Assembly: GCF_900289145.1 (NCBI RefSeq)
Contig: NZ_OKQO01000010.1
Span: 20,718-84,717, forward strand
Length of the DNA stretch: 64,000 bases
Reading direction: 5' to 3'
From: Neobittarella massiliensis (ex Bilen et al. 2018)
GTDB taxonomy: Bacteria > Bacillota > Clostridia > Oscillospirales > Ruminococcaceae
The translations under genes were made by a program, and so were the position numbers. The stretch's first letter is position 1; each line of letters begins with the position of its first letter. A model generated the notes under the pieces. That model made no database searches, was not told the origin of the DNA, and saw only the letters and a program-made list of their open reading frames with translations. Below, piece after piece: positions 23,193 to 31,925 of this stretch.

Positions 23193-25304
23193 TTATTTCA
23201 TGTGGCGGAATTTGCTCTGTTTGCCCCGCAGGGTGAGCACTGCGCCGGCGGATACGGCCAGAGCCGCGCCCAGTACCGCGATGGGCAGCACGTCGCCGGT
23301 ATTGGCGCTGTCACTGCCTTTACCGCTATCGGTGGTGCTGTCGCCGCCGGGCGTGGTGGTCTCGCCGCCGTTGTTGCCATTTCCGCCGCTGGCCCCATCA
23401 AGATAGACCAGCGCATAGGTGGAGAAGCGGTCGGTGGAGAAGGTGAGCGTGCCGTCTTCATTTTGGACGGTCTCGAGCAGGTCGACTTTGCCGTCGTGCA
23501 GGCGGGCGATATGGAAAATGCGCCCGTCGGCTTTCAGCTCTTCGGGGACGGCGATGGTGAAGCTGGCCGCGGAGTTGAGCTTATTGAGGGTGCCGAGCTC
23601 GACGCCGTCGGCGGTGAGCAGCACCTTTAAGTCGAGGTACTGGGCCACGACCGCTCCGCCGGCCACTTTACCGGCACTCTCTTTGATGAGCGCTTTATCG
23701 GCCTCGGCCACCTGGCTCTCGTCCATCAGCTCGACCGAGACGGCCGCCGTGATGGCTTTGCCGCTCTCGGCGGCCTGTTTGACCGCCTCTTTGGTGGCCT
23801 CGTCTACCGCGTCTACTGCTTTGCCGGCCAGGATCTCGGTGACTAGCTGGTTGGCGGAGCTGGAGATGACGACATGGGTATTGGAGGTGGAACCGACCTC
23901 GACTTTGCCGACCGGTTTGGAGGGGTCGATGGTGGGGATCTGGGGCTCCTCTACCTCGTAAACGGTAACTTCACACTGGGCCGATACGTCACCGGCGGTG
24001 GCGGTGATGATAGCCGTGCCGGCAGAACGCGGGTCTACCCGGCCATCCAGCACCTCGGCGACTTCGGGGGCGGAGGTGGTCCAGACGATGCTGTCGGTGT
24101 TGTACTCGGGCAGTACGCTGGCGTTGAGCTGTACGGCTCGGCCGCCGGCGTTCAGCAGCAGCTCGTTCTGGTCCAGGGTGATACCGGTGGCTTTCCAGTT
24201 GGTGGTCACGTAGCTGGCGTCGCTGCCGATGACCGAGAAGGTGTCCAGCTTTTCGGCGCTGGGACGAGCAGACAGGTTGAGCACGATGGGGGCAGTGGTG
24301 TCGATCTCTTTGATACACCAGCTGGCATCGGCGTATTTGTTTTTAAAGATCTCTACGTCTTCGCGGTACTGGAAGCCGGAGATGATGTCGTTATATTTGG
24401 CGTCGGCCCCGACATTGATCTCGGTGCTGCCCACAAAGCCGTAATCGACGCCGCCAAAGCCCCAGCCGTCCCAGTTGTTAGAACCGGCAGCGGTCTCCTC
24501 GGCGGGGTAGTAAGAACCGGCGTAGATGTCGCCGATCTGGCCGCCGAGGATGTTGTAGGTCATTTTGCCGAGGATACAGCAGCGCAGGATGGACTGGCCG
24601 ATATCGGTGCTGCCGCTGTACATGGTGAAGGTGGCGTTGCCGATGATGCCGTTGGTGCCCCACATAAAGCCCTTGAGCTGTGCGGCCGCATCTCTGCCCA
24701 CCACGACATCGACATTTTCGGCGTAGGCGTAAGAGGTGACGCCGCGGAAATCGTTGACGGTGGCCCCGTCGATGGTGACGTTCAGGTCGCCGATGGCATA
24801 GTTTTTATAGGACTTGCCGTTTTGCTCTTTGCGCACGTCGGCGCCAAAGGCAGTGTGCTGGTTGTCGATACCGTGCAGGCCCCGGGTGATGGTGCCGCCG
24901 TTGATATCCAGCGTGACGGTGTCGATCAGGCTGTAATCGCAGCCGCTCTTTTCGTTTTTGGTCTTGTTGCCGCCGACCAGATCTTTTACCTGGCCGCCGT
25001 TCATGGTGATGGAGGTGCTGCGCAGGTGGATGTTCGAGGACACGGTATCGCTGCCGCCGTATACAGCTGCATCGGCAGCGATGAGCTGCTGGCCACCATC
25101 CCACTTGATGAGGGCCGCTTTGCCGGCCTCATCGGTATCTTCGATGGTGATGGGCGTGCCACCTGCAAAAAACTCGTTGGTCGACTCGTTATAGGTAGGC
25201 GCTTGGGCGGCGTCGATGTCGTTTTGGGCGGCCAGTGCCGCCAGCGGCAGACATCCCACGACCAGCATAAGTGCCAGTACCGAGGATATGATCTTTTTCT
25301 TCAT
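23193..25304 (-). CDS. Secreted surface protein with Ig-like (Big2) domain and NTGD wall-anchor tail
   Basis: 703 aa from ATG 25304 (GGAG 9 nt upstream; the frame is open further up but the Sec signal starts here). Signal peptide about 1-26 (KKKIISSVLALMLVVGCLP, cut after LAALA). Residues about 60-320 form a repetitive region with recurrent short Gly-Gly and INGG/DING turns and Thr/Ser/Asn-rich strands, suggesting a beta-helix/adhesin-like fold. A Big2-like domain covers about 374-448 (ITLDQNELLLNAGG, VLPEYNTDSIVWTT). Another all-beta part follows (IFHIARLHDGKVDL), then a Gly/Thr/Ser-rich spacer about 635-668, NTGD, one membrane helix and a basic end. NTGD is a non-LPXTG variant of the sortase-type signal. 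Probable cell-wall adhesin; ligand unknown. Confidence 0.85.
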   Translation of the reverse strand: MKKKIISSVLALMLVVGCLPLAALAAQNDIDAAQAPTYNESTNEFFAGGTPITIEDTDEAGKAALIKWDGGQQLIAADAAVYGGSDTVSSNIHLRSTSITMNGGQVKDLVGGNKTKNEKSGCDYSLIDTVTLDINGGTITRGLHGIDNQHTAFGADVRKEQNGKSYKNYAIGDLNVTIDGATVNDFRGVTSYAYAENVDVVVGRDAAAQLKGFMWGTNGIIGNATFTMYSGSTDIGQSILRCCILGKMTYNILGGQIGDIYAGSYYPAEETAAGSNNWDGWGFGGVDYGFVGSTEINVGADAKYNDIISGFQYREDVEIFKNKYADASWCIKEIDTTAPIVLNLSARPSAEKLDTFSVIGSDASYVTTNWKATGITLDQNELLLNAGGRAVQLNASVLPEYNTDSIVWTTSAPEVAEVLDGRVDPRSAGTAIITATAGDVSAQCEVTVYEVEEPQIPTIDPSKPVGKVEVGSTSNTHVVISSSANQLVTEILAGKAVDAVDEATKEAVKQAAESGKAITAAVSVELMDESQVAEADKALIKESAGKVAGGAVVAQYLDLKVLLTADGVELGTLNKLNSAASFTIAVPEELKADGRIFHIARLHDGKVDLLETVQNEDGTLTFSTDRFSTYALVYLDGASGGNGNNGGETTTPGGDSTTDSGKGSDSANTGDVLPIAVLGAALAVSAGAVLTLRGKQSKFRHMK

Positions 25305-25520
25305 CGATGTGTGCTCCTTCTTCTTTACACATTCTGGTGCGCCCACCCGTAGGCGAGCACTCCCCCACTTTTTCACTGCCGGTGCAAAACTTATATGCAT
25401 CCTCCTCTCTGCAGGTGCCGGGTTCAGCGCGGCGGTGCCGGCAGGCGGTGCTCTGCACACAGAGCGAGCGCGCCGCCGCCGACCGGCTCTCGCGGCCCAG
25501 CTATGTTTTGCACTGGAAAT

Positions 25521-25640
25521 TATGGTTTTTCGTTCTTTTGCAAAATTGGATATACCTGGTATTTATGGCCGGTCTGCACGCTGCAGACCGGCCTTTTTGC
25601 GCGTCTGTAGCTAGGAGCGGCCGGCGAACGAAAAACCATA
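25521..25640. repeat. 15-bp inverted repeat enclosing a 12-bp hairpin
   Basis: Perfect arms TATGGTTTTTCGTTC (25521-25535) and its complement (25626-25640) enclose 90 bp. Inside is a second perfect hairpin, GGCCGGTCTGCA/TGCAGACCGGCC (about 25568-25579 and 25583-25594) with TTTTT after it on the plus strand, i.e. a plus-strand terminator shape with no plus-strand gene. Layout recalls a small MITE-like element, but no target duplication was identified. Confidence 0.6.
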
Positions 25641-25788
25641 CTTTGCTGAAAAGGCAGCGCGCCGCCACGGGGACCTGCCACCGACGGGCAGACCGGTCAA
25701 ACGCCGCTATCATGCCGTTTTTTGCCCGTCTGCCCCTGGGTGGAAATGGATATCCCTGGCAGATGTTGCAAAATTTTCCCAGCTTTTG
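25521..25788 (-). ncRNA. Structured leader or independent small RNA upstream of the surface protein
   Basis: Transcript expected to start near 25788 from a perfect consensus promoter. No gene begins until 25304. On the minus strand the RNA can form GCAAAA/TTTTGC (25784-25789 with 25768-25773), TCTGCC/GGCAGA, then an 8-bp stem GACGGGCA/TGCCCGTC (25723-25730 with 25683-25690) with an inner AAACG/CGTTT helix, and a GGCAG/CTGCC stem followed by UUUU near 25650, and further down the long 15-bp inverted repeat at 25521-25640. I do not recognise a known riboswitch or RNA family. Either a ~480-nt regulatory leader of the surface gene or a separate small RNA. Confidence 0.45.
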
Positions 25789-25794
25789 CCTCCT

Positions 25795-25823
25795 ATTATA
25801 AGAGGAAACGCCAGAAATGTCAA
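25795..25823 (-). promoter_or_regulatory. Perfect sigma-A consensus promoter facing the surface gene
   Basis: Minus strand TTGACA (25818-25823), exactly 17 bp, TATAAT (25795-25800), both hexamers perfect. The transcript runs towards the surface protein gene 480 nt away. Confidence 0.85.
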
Positions 25824-25916
25824 ACAAATCGGTGGCAAAAGCATTTTGTTGTCGAAAATATGACTGCACGATACATAATGAGGGCAGTGTGGGGAGACAG
25901 TGGTATTTTGGCAGAC

Positions 25917-25951
25917 AAAAAAAGCGGACAACCTAAGTTGTCCGCTTTTTG
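25917..25951 (-). terminator. Terminator of rpsU
   Basis: Perfect 10-bp stem AGCGGACAAC/GTTGTCCGCT (25923-25932, 25937-25946), 4-nt loop, Us on both sides, 31 nt after the rpsU stop. Confidence 0.9.
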
Positions 25952-25981
25952 CACATTTGTCACACACCGGCAAAGCGCAAA

Positions 25982-26164
25982 TTATCTCTTTTTAAATTTG
26001 CGTTTACGCGCTGCTTCAGACTTTTTCTTGCGCTTGACAGAAGGTTTCTCGTAGTGCTCCCTCTTACGGACCTCTTGGAGGACGCCCGCTCTGGCGCACT
26101 GTCTTTTAAATCTTCTCAAGGCGCTGTCCAAAGACTCGTTGTCTTTGATACGAACTTCTGACAC
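25982..26164 (-). CDS. rpsU: 30S ribosomal protein S21
   Basis: 60 aa, very basic. [21 protein letters not shown] at the N-terminus and [19 protein letters not shown] at the C-terminus are typical of S21, which joins the small subunit near the anti-Shine-Dalgarno end of 16S rRNA. Start is GTG at 26164 with GGAGGGGAA upstream. Single-gene unit: strong promoter at 26255 and terminator at 25917. Confidence 0.97.
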   Translation of the reverse strand: MSEVRIKDNESLDSALRRFKRQCARAGVLQEVRKREHYEKPSVKRKKKSEAARKRKFKKR

Positions 26165-26254
26165 TTACTTCCCCTCCCTCCGCCATGGGGCAGGAGTTTA
26201 TAATCATTGCCAAGGCAAAAACTATAACCAAACCATATTAGTAGAACAGAGATT

Positions 26255-26284
26255 ATTATACATCTTTTGCCTATACGGTGTCAA
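26255..26284 (-). promoter_or_regulatory. Promoter of rpsU
   Basis: Minus strand TTGACA (26279-26284), 18-bp spacer, TATAAT (26255-26260), both hexamers perfect; leader about 85 nt. It lies in the gap after leuS, so rpsU is independent of leuS. Confidence 0.88.
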
Positions 26285-26339
26285 GAGAAAATCTATCTGC
26301 TCTCTGGTAAATCTGCGCAGAGCAGCTGCCCGCTCAGGT

Positions 26340-28754
26340 CTACTTGATAACGATATTGACCAGACGGCCCGGCACATACACCTCTTTGATGGGCATTTTG
26401 CCGGTGAGCTCGGCGGCGATGGCCGCGTGGTCTTTGGCCAGCCGGATAGCCGTTTCTTTGTCGCAGTTGGCCGGCACCACGATGCGGGCCTTTACCTTGC
26501 CGTTTACCTGCACGGCCAGCTCGACGGTGGCGTCGACGCATTTGCTCTCGTCGTACTGCACCCATTTCTGGTGGGAGAGCATCCCTTGGCCCAGGCTGTA
26601 TTTCTCGAACATCTCCTCGGTGATGTGGGGGGCAAACGGGTTGAGCATGATGAGGAAATCGCGCAGCTCGTCGCGGGTGACCGCTTTCTGGGCGTAGATC
26701 TCGTTGATGAGGGCCATCATGGCAGCGATCGCGGTGTTGAATTTGAGGTTCTCGATATCCTCGGTCACCTTTTTGATGGTCTTGTGGAAGCTGGTCTCCA
26801 GCGCGGCGGAGTAGCCCTCGCCGGGTACCAGCAGCTTGCCCAGGCCCCAGGTGCGCTCTAAAAAGCGGCAGCAGCCCTTGATGGAGTCGGCGCTCCAGGG
26901 GGCGGCTTTCTCGAAGTCGCCGATGAACATCTCGTAAAGGCGCAGCGTGTCGGCGCCGTACTGTTCGACGATATCGTCGGGGTTGACCACGTTGCCGCGG
27001 GACTTGGACATCTTCTCGCCGTTCTCGCCCAGGATCATGCCGTGGCTGGTGCGCTTGTTATAGGGCTCTTTGGTGGGCACCACGCCGATATCGTAGAGGA
27101 ACTTGTGCCAGAAACGGGAGTACAGCAGGTGCAGGGTGGTGTGCTCCATGCCGCCGTTGTACCAGTCGACCGGCATCCAGTACTCCAGCGCCTCTTTGCT
27201 GGCCAGCTCCTTGTCGTTGTGGGGGTCGCAGTAGCGCAGGAAATACCAGGACGAGCCGGCCCACTGGGGCATAGTGTCGGTCTCGCGCTTGGCGGGGCCG
27301 CCGCAGTGGGGGCAGGTGGTATTGACCCAGCTGTCGAGCTTGGCCAGCGGGGACTGGCCGTCCTCGGTCTGCTCGAAGTCCTCGATCTCGGGCAGCTTAA
27401 GCGGCAGCTGATCCTCGGGGATGGGCACGAAACCGCACTTGTCGCAGTGCACGATGGGGATGGGCTCGCCCCAGTAGCGCTGGCGGGAGAACACCCAGTC
27501 GCGCAGCTTGAAATTGACTTTGGGGTGACCTTTTTTCTCTTTATCCAGCCACTCGACGATAGCCTTTTTGGCCTCGTCGACCGTTAGGCCGTCTAAAAAG
27601 CCGGAGTTGACCATGGTGCCGGTACCGCAGTCGGTATAGGCCTCTTTTTCCACGTTGCCGCCGGCCACGACCTCGATGATGGGCAGCGAGAATGTCTTGG
27701 CGAACTCCCAGTCGCGGGTATCGTGGCCGGGCACCGCCATGATGGCCCCGGTGCCGTAGCTCATGAGCACGTAGTCGGACACGAAGATGGGGATCTCTTT
27801 GCCGTTGACCGGGTTGACGGCGCGCACGCCGTCGATGCACACGCCGGTCTTTTCTTTGACCAGCTCGGTGCGCTCGAAGTCGCTCTTGCGGGCGGCCTGC
27901 TCGCGGTAGGAGAGCAGCGCATCCAGATTGTGTACCTTGCCCGCCTGCCCCCACTGGTCTATGTAGGGGTGCTCGGGCGAGAGCACCATGTAGGTGACGC
28001 CGAACAGCGTGTCGGGGCGGGTGGTGTAGACGGTGAGCTTGTCCCCCTCGGTGGTGGAGAAATCCACCTCGGCGCCGGTGGAGCGGCCGATCCAGTTGAT
28101 CTGCGAGGTCTTGACCCGGTCGATAAAGTTGACCTCGTCGAGGTCGTCGATGAGGCGCTGGGCGTACTCGGTGATCCCAAGCATCCACTGGCTCTTGACT
28201 TTGCGCACCACTTCGCCGCCGCAGCGCTCGCACACGCCGCCGACGACTTCCTCGTTGGCCAGCACCACCTTGCAGGAGGTGCAGAAGTTGACGGCCATCT
28301 CTTTTTTATAGGCCAGCCCCTTTTTGAACAGCTGCAAGAAGATCCACTGGGTCCACTTGTAATAGGATGGGTCGGTGGTATTTATTTCCCGGTCCCAGTC
28401 AAACGACAGACCCAGCGACCTCAGCTGGCTCTTAAAGCGGGCCACGTTCTGCCTGGTGACGATCTCGGGGTGGATGTGGTTTTTGATGGCGTAGTTCTCG
28501 GTGGGCAGGCCAAAGGCGTCCCATCCCATGGGGTAGAGCACGTTGTACCCCTCGAGGCGGCGCTTTCTGGCCACGATGTCGAGGGCGGTATAGGAGCGGG
28601 GGTGCCCCACATGCAGGCCCTGACCCGAGGGGTAGGGAAACTCTACCAGCGGGTAGAACTTGGGTTTTGAGTAGTCGGTGGTAGCGGCAAAGGTCTTGTC
28701 CTCCTCCCACCGGTCCTGCCATTTTTTTTCGATCTGCTTAAAGTCGTAGTTCAT
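26340..28754 (-). CDS. leuS: Leucyl-tRNA synthetase
   Basis: 804 aa class I synthetase. HIGH-type motif in [18 protein letters not shown] near residue 43, zinc-binding [23 protein letters not shown] near 155 (one inserted zinc domain), editing domain about 220-415 with the conserved Thr-rich [17 protein letters not shown], a second Cys cluster (CDKCGFVP ... CPHCGG), and [14 protein letters not shown] near 570. Anticodon-binding and C-terminal domains complete. ATG at 28754 overlaps the rsfS stop (ATGA), so it is translated by coupling; no T-box lies directly upstream because it is the last gene of the rdgB-to-leuS operon. Confidence 0.96.
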   Translation of the reverse strand: MNYDFKQIEKKWQDRWEEDKTFAATTDYSKPKFYPLVEFPYPSGQGLHVGHPRSYTALDIVARKRRLEGYNVLYPMGWDAFGLPTENYAIKNHIHPEIVTRQNVARFKSQLRSLGLSFDWDREINTTDPSYYKWTQWIFLQLFKKGLAYKKEMAVNFCTSCKVVLANEEVVGGVCERCGGEVVRKVKSQWMLGITEYAQRLIDDLDEVNFIDRVKTSQINWIGRSTGAEVDFSTTEGDKLTVYTTRPDTLFGVTYMVLSPEHPYIDQWGQAGKVHNLDALLSYREQAARKSDFERTELVKEKTGVCIDGVRAVNPVNGKEIPIFVSDYVLMSYGTGAIMAVPGHDTRDWEFAKTFSLPIIEVVAGGNVEKEAYTDCGTGTMVNSGFLDGLTVDEAKKAIVEWLDKEKKGHPKVNFKLRDWVFSRQRYWGEPIPIVHCDKCGFVPIPEDQLPLKLPEIEDFEQTEDGQSPLAKLDSWVNTTCPHCGGPAKRETDTMPQWAGSSWYFLRYCDPHNDKELASKEALEYWMPVDWYNGGMEHTTLHLLYSRFWHKFLYDIGVVPTKEPYNKRTSHGMILGENGEKMSKSRGNVVNPDDIVEQYGADTLRLYEMFIGDFEKAAPWSADSIKGCCRFLERTWGLGKLLVPGEGYSAALETSFHKTIKKVTEDIENLKFNTAIAAMMALINEIYAQKAVTRDELRDFLIMLNPFAPHITEEMFEKYSLGQGMLSHQKWVQYDESKCVDATVELAVQVNGKVKARIVVPANCDKETAIRLAKDHAAIAAELTGKMPIKEVYVPGRLVNIVIK

Positions 28755-29101
28755 GCTTCACTCTCCCAATCTACCAGCTCACCGTCGGCCCACAGCCGCT
28801 CCAGGTCGTAAAACTCCCGGGTCTCGTGCAAAAACACGTGCACCATCACGTCGCCGTAATCCAGCAAGATCCAGTTTGCCGACTGGTACCCCTCGACCCG
28901 CAGCGGCTCGGCTCCCTGCTGCTTGAGGAGAAACTCCACGTTGTCGGCCAGCGCCTTGACCTGGGTGGTGCTGCCGCCCTCACAGAGGACGAAGTAGTCG
29001 CCCAGAGTGGAGATCTTGGCGATCTTGAGCACTTTGATATCGGTGGCTTTTTTATCGTCTAAGGCTTTGGCTGCCAAGAGATATTTTTGTTTTGCGTCCA
29101 T
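28751..29101 (-). CDS. rsfS: Ribosome silencing factor RsfS
   Basis: 116 aa. Binds L14 on the 50S subunit and blocks subunit joining in starvation. Family signature: [26 protein letters not shown] (residues about 30-55), [34 protein letters not shown] (about 75-108). The frame is open 26 codons upstream, but MDAKQKYL with GGAG 8 nt before the ATG at 29101 is the usual start. Conserved place between LCP/yqeK and leuS; its stop overlaps the leuS start by 4 nt. Confidence 0.95.
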   Translation of the reverse strand: MDAKQKYLLAAKALDDKKATDIKVLKIAKISTLGDYFVLCEGGSTTQVKALADNVEFLLKQQGAEPLRVEGYQSANWILLDYGDVMVHVFLHETREFYDLERLWADGELVDWESEA

Positions 29102-29123
29102 GCGTTCACTCCTCTGTGTGGCT

Positions 29124-30347
29124 CTACTCCTCGCCGGTATCGGAGCCGGTGCCGGAGCTGTCTTCTCCGCTGCCGTCACCGGTGCCGCTGGTGGTGTCCT
29201 CTTTGTTGCTGAGGCTGTCTTTGCCGGGGGTGTGGCCGTCCAGCAGATCTTGGATAGAGTTGCCGTTTTGGTCGTAATAGTCGTACTCGTGGCTGACCTC
29301 TATGACATTTAGATTCTCGGCCAGCACGTCGTCGGTGTGGGGCCTGAATTTCTGGTTGAGCAGGTCGGCCAGCTCGTCTTTGTGGATGCCGTAGATAGAG
29401 AGCCCGTCGTCGGAATAGGTGGGCTCGCCGGGGACCATATACATCTCGACCTTGGCCAGGTCGAGCTTAGAGGCCTCCTGGGCGTAAGCCAGGATATCGG
29501 CCATGGTGAGGTCGGTCTCGACCTTGTCGTAGCAGAGCTTGACTAACTTGATCATCTGGCTGCTGTTGAGGGTGGTGAGCTCCTCCATGGCCGCCGAAAC
29601 AAACAGCCGCTGGGCCTTGACGCGGCCGATATCTCCCTCGGCATAGCCGTCGCGCCAGCGCACGAACCACTCTGCCTGTTGGCCGGTGAGCTTCTGCTGG
29701 CCGGCGGGGATAACGAATCCCTCGCCCGGGGAGTAGTCGATCTGGTAGGGGACGTTCATATCGATGCCGCCGATGGCGTCGATGGCCTCGCGGAAGGTCT
29801 CCATGGTGATGGTAACGTAGTGGTCGATGGGCAGGGCAAACTGGTCGTTGAGCAGGCCCACCAGATTTTTGATCTTCTCATTCTGGTTGTCGCCGTGGGC
29901 GTAGACGGCGTTCACCTTGCCGGAGGGGTAGTCGCTGCCGATATAGGTGTCGCGGGGGACCTGCAGAATGGTGGCCTCGCTCTTCTCGAAATTGAAGTTG
30001 ACGATCATGATGACGTCGGTGAGCTCGTTTTCGGTGTGCTCGGCCGCCGGGTCGGAATCGTTATCGATGCCGCAGACCAGGATGTTCACCGACTTGTCCT
30101 GGATCTTTTTGGGGCTGGAGTACTCGGTGATGTCGGCGCCGCCAAACAGGTTGGTGTGCAGCAGCGCATAGCCCACCCCGCACAGCAGGATGACCACCGC
30201 CAGCACGCTGGACAGGATGATGGTGAGCCGCTTTTTCTTGTTGACCGGTTTTTTTACGCGCAGGCGCTTACTGTTACCAGCCGGGCCGCGGCCGCGCTGA
30301 TCGCCGCCACCGTTGCTATTGTTGTTAGGTCTATTTGCCAAAATCAA
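29124..30347 (-). CDS. LytR-CpsA-Psr (LCP) family protein
   Basis: 407 aa membrane protein. A basic, Asn/Arg-rich cytosolic tail (residues 1-40), one membrane helix at about 41-64 (LTIILSSVLAVVILLCGVGYAL), then the extracellular LCP catalytic domain (VNILVCGIDN, LTDVIMIVNFN, ILQVPRDTYIG, NAVYAHG, DHYVTITMETFREAIDAIGGIDM, WFVRWRDGYAEGDIGR). LCP enzymes transfer teichoic acid or polysaccharide to peptidoglycan. C-terminal ~45 residues are a Ser/Gly/Asp/Thr low-complexity tail. Start is TTG at 30347: it overlaps the yqeK stop as TTGA, and GGGAG is 4 nt upstream. Part of the rdgB operon. Confidence 0.9.
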   Translation of the reverse strand: MILANRPNNNSNGGGDQRGRGPAGNSKRLRVKKPVNKKKRLTIILSSVLAVVILLCGVGYALLHTNLFGGADITEYSSPKKIQDKSVNILVCGIDNDSDPAAEHTENELTDVIMIVNFNFEKSEATILQVPRDTYIGSDYPSGKVNAVYAHGDNQNEKIKNLVGLLNDQFALPIDHYVTITMETFREAIDAIGGIDMNVPYQIDYSPGEGFVIPAGQQKLTGQQAEWFVRWRDGYAEGDIGRVKAQRLFVSAAMEELTTLNSSQMIKLVKLCYDKVETDLTMADILAYAQEASKLDLAKVEMYMVPGEPTYSDDGLSIYGIHKDELADLLNQKFRPHTDDVLAENLNVIEVSHEYDYYDQNGNSIQDLLDGHTPGKDSLSNKEDTTSGTGDGSGEDSSGTGSDTGEE

Positions 30348-30946
30348 TCATCTCCCAGAAGTTGGTAGTAGTTATAGGCCGAGACCGTGTCCTCGTAAAT
30401 GGGCTTTTGCTCTTTGGCCAGGTAGAGGATATTGTTTCTTAAAGCGGCGGCCATGCCGCGGTTTAAACTGGCAAAGCACAGTTTTCGCAGCTTGTCCACC
30501 CCGTGAAAATCGCGGTCCAGCCCCACCATGTCTGCTAAAAATACCACCTTTTCGGCCCCGGTCATGGCCGGGCGGCCGGTGGTATGGTAGTACACAGCGT
30601 CTAGTATCTCCCGATCGGCAATGCCCAATTCCTTTTGGGCGTAAGCGCTGGCGGCCGGGCCGTGTAAGAGAGCCCGGGTACAGACGACTTTTTGCTGATA
30701 CGGCAGGCGAATATGCTCTATTATAGCAAAACCCCGGCACCAATGCAATAATTCGGGCAGCGGGGACTCTTTCATCAGGTCGTGCAGCAGCGCCGCCGCC
30801 TGACAGCGCCAGATATCTGCCCCGTGGGTGCGCGCCAGGTCCACCGCCATTTTTTCTACCGCCAGCACGTGGCGAAAGCGCTTTTTCGAGAGCCGCTCTT
30901 TGGCCAGCTGGCGCAGGGCGGCGAGATCGATATCGGTACCAGTCAA
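30344..30946 (-). CDS. yqeK: YqeK-type HD hydrolase
   Basis: 200 aa HD-domain protein. Conserved HVLAVEKMAVDLARTHG near residue 26, AALLHDLMKE near 51 (HD motif), LLHGPAASAYAQKELGI near 93, DAVYYHTTGRPAM near 115, and VVFLADMV near 133. YqeK hydrolyses diadenosine tetraphosphate and is always next to nadD in Firmicutes. Start is TTG at 30946 overlapping the nadD stop (TTGA), so the start is set by coupling. Fits the operon nadD-yqeK-LCP-rsfS-leuS. Confidence 0.92.
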   Translation of the reverse strand: MTGTDIDLAALRQLAKERLSKKRFRHVLAVEKMAVDLARTHGADIWRCQAAALLHDLMKESPLPELLHWCRGFAIIEHIRLPYQQKVVCTRALLHGPAASAYAQKELGIADREILDAVYYHTTGRPAMTGAEKVVFLADMVGLDRDFHGVDKLRKLCFASLNRGMAAALRNNILYLAKEQKPIYEDTVSAYNYYQLLGDD

Positions 30947-31557
30947 ACAGATGCCCCCTGTCTGTAGAGATGATGGGTATTTATGTAGCTTGCCACCGCC
31001 GGGTCGAGATAGGCGCCGACGGCGGTCCCGGCGGCCAGGCTCTGCCGCAGCGCGCTGGAGGAGATCTCCACCGGCGGAAAGTCAAACAGCAGGATCTCTC
31101 CCCCCGCCTGTGCGGTCAGCCCGTCGGCAAAGGCCTGCAGGCCCGCCCGGTCCGTGGCGTTGCGGGCGGCGGCGCAAAAAGTGGCCAGCCCCAGCAGCTC
31201 CTGCCAGCGGTGCCACTTTTTAAAGTAGTAGAGCATGTCGCTGCCCAGCAGAAAGTAGAGCTTTTCGCCGGGGTAGAGCGCGCGCAGCTGCACCAGCGTG
31301 TCGTAGGTGTAGCTCTTGCCGGTGCGGGCGAGCTCTATATCCGACACCTGGGCCGGCACGCCCCAGTCGCACAGGGCGGCCATGGCCAGCCGGTCGGCGG
31401 CGCTGGCCCCGCCGGTAGCCTGCTGCTTGTGCGGCGGGATGTTGGTGGGGATGATGAGACACCGCCCGAGCCCCAGCTGACTGCACACCGCCGACACCAG
31501 TTTGGTGTGGCCTTTGTGGGGCGGGTCGAAAGTGCCGCCGAACACCGCCATAGACAT
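30943..31557 (-). CDS. nadD: Nicotinate-nucleotide adenylyltransferase
   Basis: 204 aa. Joins ATP and nicotinate mononucleotide in NAD synthesis. AVFGGTFDPPHKGHTKLV at the N-terminus (GxFDPxHxGH nucleotidyltransferase motif), IPTNIPPHKQ near 40, FLLGSDML near 105, and ISSSALRQ near 178 (the ISSTxxR end motif). A GTG three codons earlier overlaps the ribosome binding region; the ATG at 31557 with AGGTGA 6 nt upstream is preferred. Ends in a 4-nt overlap with yqeK. Confidence 0.93.
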   Translation of the reverse strand: MSMAVFGGTFDPPHKGHTKLVSAVCSQLGLGRCLIIPTNIPPHKQQATGGASAADRLAMAALCDWGVPAQVSDIELARTGKSYTYDTLVQLRALYPGEKLYFLLGSDMLYYFKKWHRWQELLGLATFCAAARNATDRAGLQAFADGLTAQAGGEILLFDFPPVEISSSALRQSLAAGTAVGAYLDPAVASYINTHHLYRQGASV

Positions 31558-31626
31558 TGCCGTCACCTGCCTTTTTAGAGCTTTTTTTGCACCGGCGGCG
31601 CTTCACCGCCGGTGTGCCGGAAGCAG

Positions 31627-31923
31627 CTACTTGAGCAGCTCCTGGTACTTGCTGTCTTTTTTCTTGCCGCGGAAGAGCACAAAGCGGGTGCCGATGACCT
31701 GCACCACCTCGGCGCCGGTGTACTCGGCCAGCTCGGCGGCCGCCTCCTTGGCGGTGTAGAGGCTGTTTTCCAGTACCCGCATCTTGATGAGCTCGCGGGC
31801 GGCCAAAGCGTCTTTTACCTGGGTGACTACTGCGTCGTCCAGCCCGCCTTTGCCCACCTGCAGGATGGTGTCGAGGGAATTGGCAGCGGCCCGCAGACGG
31901 GCCCTCTGTTTGCTGCTGAGCAT
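31627..31923 (-). CDS. yhbY: CRM-domain RNA-binding protein YhbY
   Basis: 98 aa. One CRS1-YhbY (CRM) RNA-binding domain with LQVGKGGLDDAVVTQVKDALAARELIKMRVLEN (residues about 22-54) and VVQVIGTRFVLFRGKKK near the end (GxxxxLYR-type). Associates with the pre-50S subunit. ATG at 31923, ribosome binding site AAAGGAGAG overlapping the end of rdgB. Conserved next to nadD. Confidence 0.93.
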   Translation of the reverse strand: MLSSKQRARLRAAANSLDTILQVGKGGLDDAVVTQVKDALAARELIKMRVLENSLYTAKEAAAELAEYTGAEVVQVIGTRFVLFRGKKKDSKYQELLK

Positions 31924-31925
31924 AA

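Noticed and set aside
23874..25352. 492-codon plus-strand frame opposite the surface protein gene
   Set aside because: Antisense frame with Val/Gly/Asp-biased product; the minus-strand gene has signal peptide, domain and anchor.
25380..25520. c-di-GMP or other known riboswitch near the surface gene start
   Set aside because: I compared the remembered consensus of GEMM-I, c-di-GMP-II and cobalamin elements and found no match. A covariance search would be needed to exclude others.
28751..29123. T-box leader in front of leuS
   Set aside because: leuS overlaps the rsfS stop by 4 nt, so there is no room for a leader directly ahead; any leucine control would have to act at the operon's promoter far upstream.
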